35,292 bases of DNA from Planctomycetota bacterium (GTDB taxonomy: Bacteria > Planctomycetota > Planctomycetia > Isosphaerales > Isosphaeraceae), in contig JAJYWB010000066.1 of assembly GCA_021791715.1 (NCBI GenBank), positions 1-35,292 on the forward strand, given 5' to 3'. Positions 34,506 to 35,292 of this stretch are shown here, piece after piece. Numbering within the stretch: position 1 is the first letter of the stretch; each line of letters begins with the position of its first letter. The position numbers and the translations under genes were made by a program. The notes below the pieces were generated by a model. That model did no database searches. It saw nothing but the letters and a program-made list of their open reading frames with translations, and was not told the DNA's origin.

Positions 34506-34841
34506 CGCCTAGCCTCACGGCGCCTGCGAAACCGGGGTCGAATCGTCCGATCGAGGGGGAAATCGATCGCATGATGATACTTGCGTTGAGATCGATCGTG
34601 CAACCGCGTTTTTTGACGTGTTTCGATTGGATGAGAAGCGGGGCGACCGGCTTGAGGATCTTTGATCGAGGCGCGTTTTACCAGGTTCTATCTGGAATTG
34701 CGTAGAAGCGAGTAGAACCGTATCAAACTTGGTATCGCCGTGGCGTTTGTTAATCGTCGTTTCGCGGATCGTGTTCGATTCTCGTCGAGAGTCAATCTGA
34801 ATAAATACATCATATATAATACTATGATAGATTATATGCTT
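34506..34841. other. Gene-free gap, 336 bp
   Basis: No gene is supported. From about 34680 it is the first copy of a segment duplicated at 35019. Before that it would hold the promoter for the carboxypeptidase-regulatory-like cluster, which I cannot place. Confidence 0.5.
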
Positions 34842-34952
34842 GGGAGGGCGAAACTCCCGGTGAGCCTCTTCACAAAAATCCCCGCTGAAACGCGCGTGTC
34901 GGTCTCGTGGAAAATCTCTAATAATACGGCTCACCAGGAGGTTCGCCCTCCC
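34842..34952. repeat. Palindromic element, right copy 1
   Basis: The forward arm is 34842-34866 (one base changed in the core) and the reverse arm 34928-34952, with a 61-bp loop. It is in the same family as 160-272 but with a different loop. Confidence 0.85.
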
Positions 34953-35192
34953 AATTAAGGGATCGGCGTGATCTTCTCCTGGGTTCGAGGGATTCTTGTC
35001 GGATAGACTCTTATGATCTTACCAAGTTCTATTCGGAATCGCTTATAACGCTTTATAATCGAGTAGAACCGTATCAAACTTGGTATCGCCGGGTCGTTTG
35101 TTAATCGTCGTTTCGCGGATCGTGTTCGATTCTCGTCGAGAGTCAATCTGAATACAATCATTTTATATAATACCATGATAGATTATATGCTT

Positions 35193-35292
35193 GGGAGGGC
35201 GAACCTCCCGGTGAGCCTCTTCACAAAAATCCCCGCTGAAACGCGCGTGTCGGTCTCGTGGAAAATCTCTAATAATTCGGCTCACCGGGAGG
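35193..35292. repeat. Palindromic element, right copy 2, cut by the window end
   Basis: The forward arm is 35193-35217 and the start of the reverse arm is 35279-35292. The loop is nearly identical to the 34842-34952 copy because the whole segment is duplicated. Confidence 0.85.

Larger units (their letters stand above)
34680..35292. repeat. Tandem duplication, period 351 bp
   Basis: The block from about 34680 to 34937 recurs from about 35019 to the window end with high identity, including a long stretch around TTAATCGTCGTTTCGCGGAT. The palindromic arm starts at 34842 and 35193, 351 bp apart. The left 30-40 bp of each copy are less alike, and 34953-35018 is unique. Confidence 0.85.

Overview
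The window looks like a piece of a planctomycete chromosome, most likely from the Isosphaeraceae or a close relative. That placement rests on a DUF1501 Tat-exported protein beside a cytochrome-like DUF1549/DUF1553 protein (a pair typical of Planctomycetes), a ROK kinase, signal peptidases I with zinc-ribbon insertions, and many poorly conserved secreted proteins. It is inference from gene content; there is no rRNA. I see no tRNA, CRISPR array, prophage or intact insertion sequence.

Layout. 1-455: palindromic repeat elements. 456-6150 (+): a secreted TPR protein, a polytopic GT39-like membrane glycosyltransferase and an unrecognised exported protein overlapping it, ending at a hairpin terminator. 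6307-14857 (-): an Rpn-like PD-(D/E)XK protein, a ROK sugar kinase, lepA, two paralogous signal peptidases I and an LptB-like ABC ATPase. lepA to lptB is closely spaced and may be one operon for translation and envelope export. 15194-16132 (-): a MotA/TolQ/ExbB-type channel protein, divergent from a membrane-anchored TPR-like protein (16477) and an RluD-type pseudouridine synthase (17587). 19063-22459: an accessory zone with a repeat-riddled protein of unknown function, GC-rich REP-like palindromes, a 50-bp direct repeat and an RHS remnant. 22460-23223 (-): two small paralogous lipoproteins, divergent from an RpoD-like sigma factor (23728, +). The sigma gene converges through a shared terminator on the DUF1549/1553-DUF1501 pair. 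28576-34505 (-): a tandem family of secreted carboxypeptidase-regulatory-like (Ig-like) proteins, three intact and one frameshifted remnant. 34680-35292: a tandem duplication carrying two copies of the palindromic element.

The most unusual signal is the palindromic element, whose arm contains GGAGGGCGAACCTCC. It occurs as free intergenic inverted-repeat elements at both ends of the window. Its arms also lie inside the 461-codon gene at 19063-20448, in both orientations and translated in several reading frames. Short repeats trailing outward from the arm have a 20-nt period in intergenic copies and an approximately 18-nt, frame-preserving period in the gene. Both window ends fall inside copies of this element, so the window may be a contig broken at these repeats.

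Start codons were chosen by ribosome-binding site, signal peptide position and paralogue comparison. Functions are inferred from recognisable motifs; no database search was possible.
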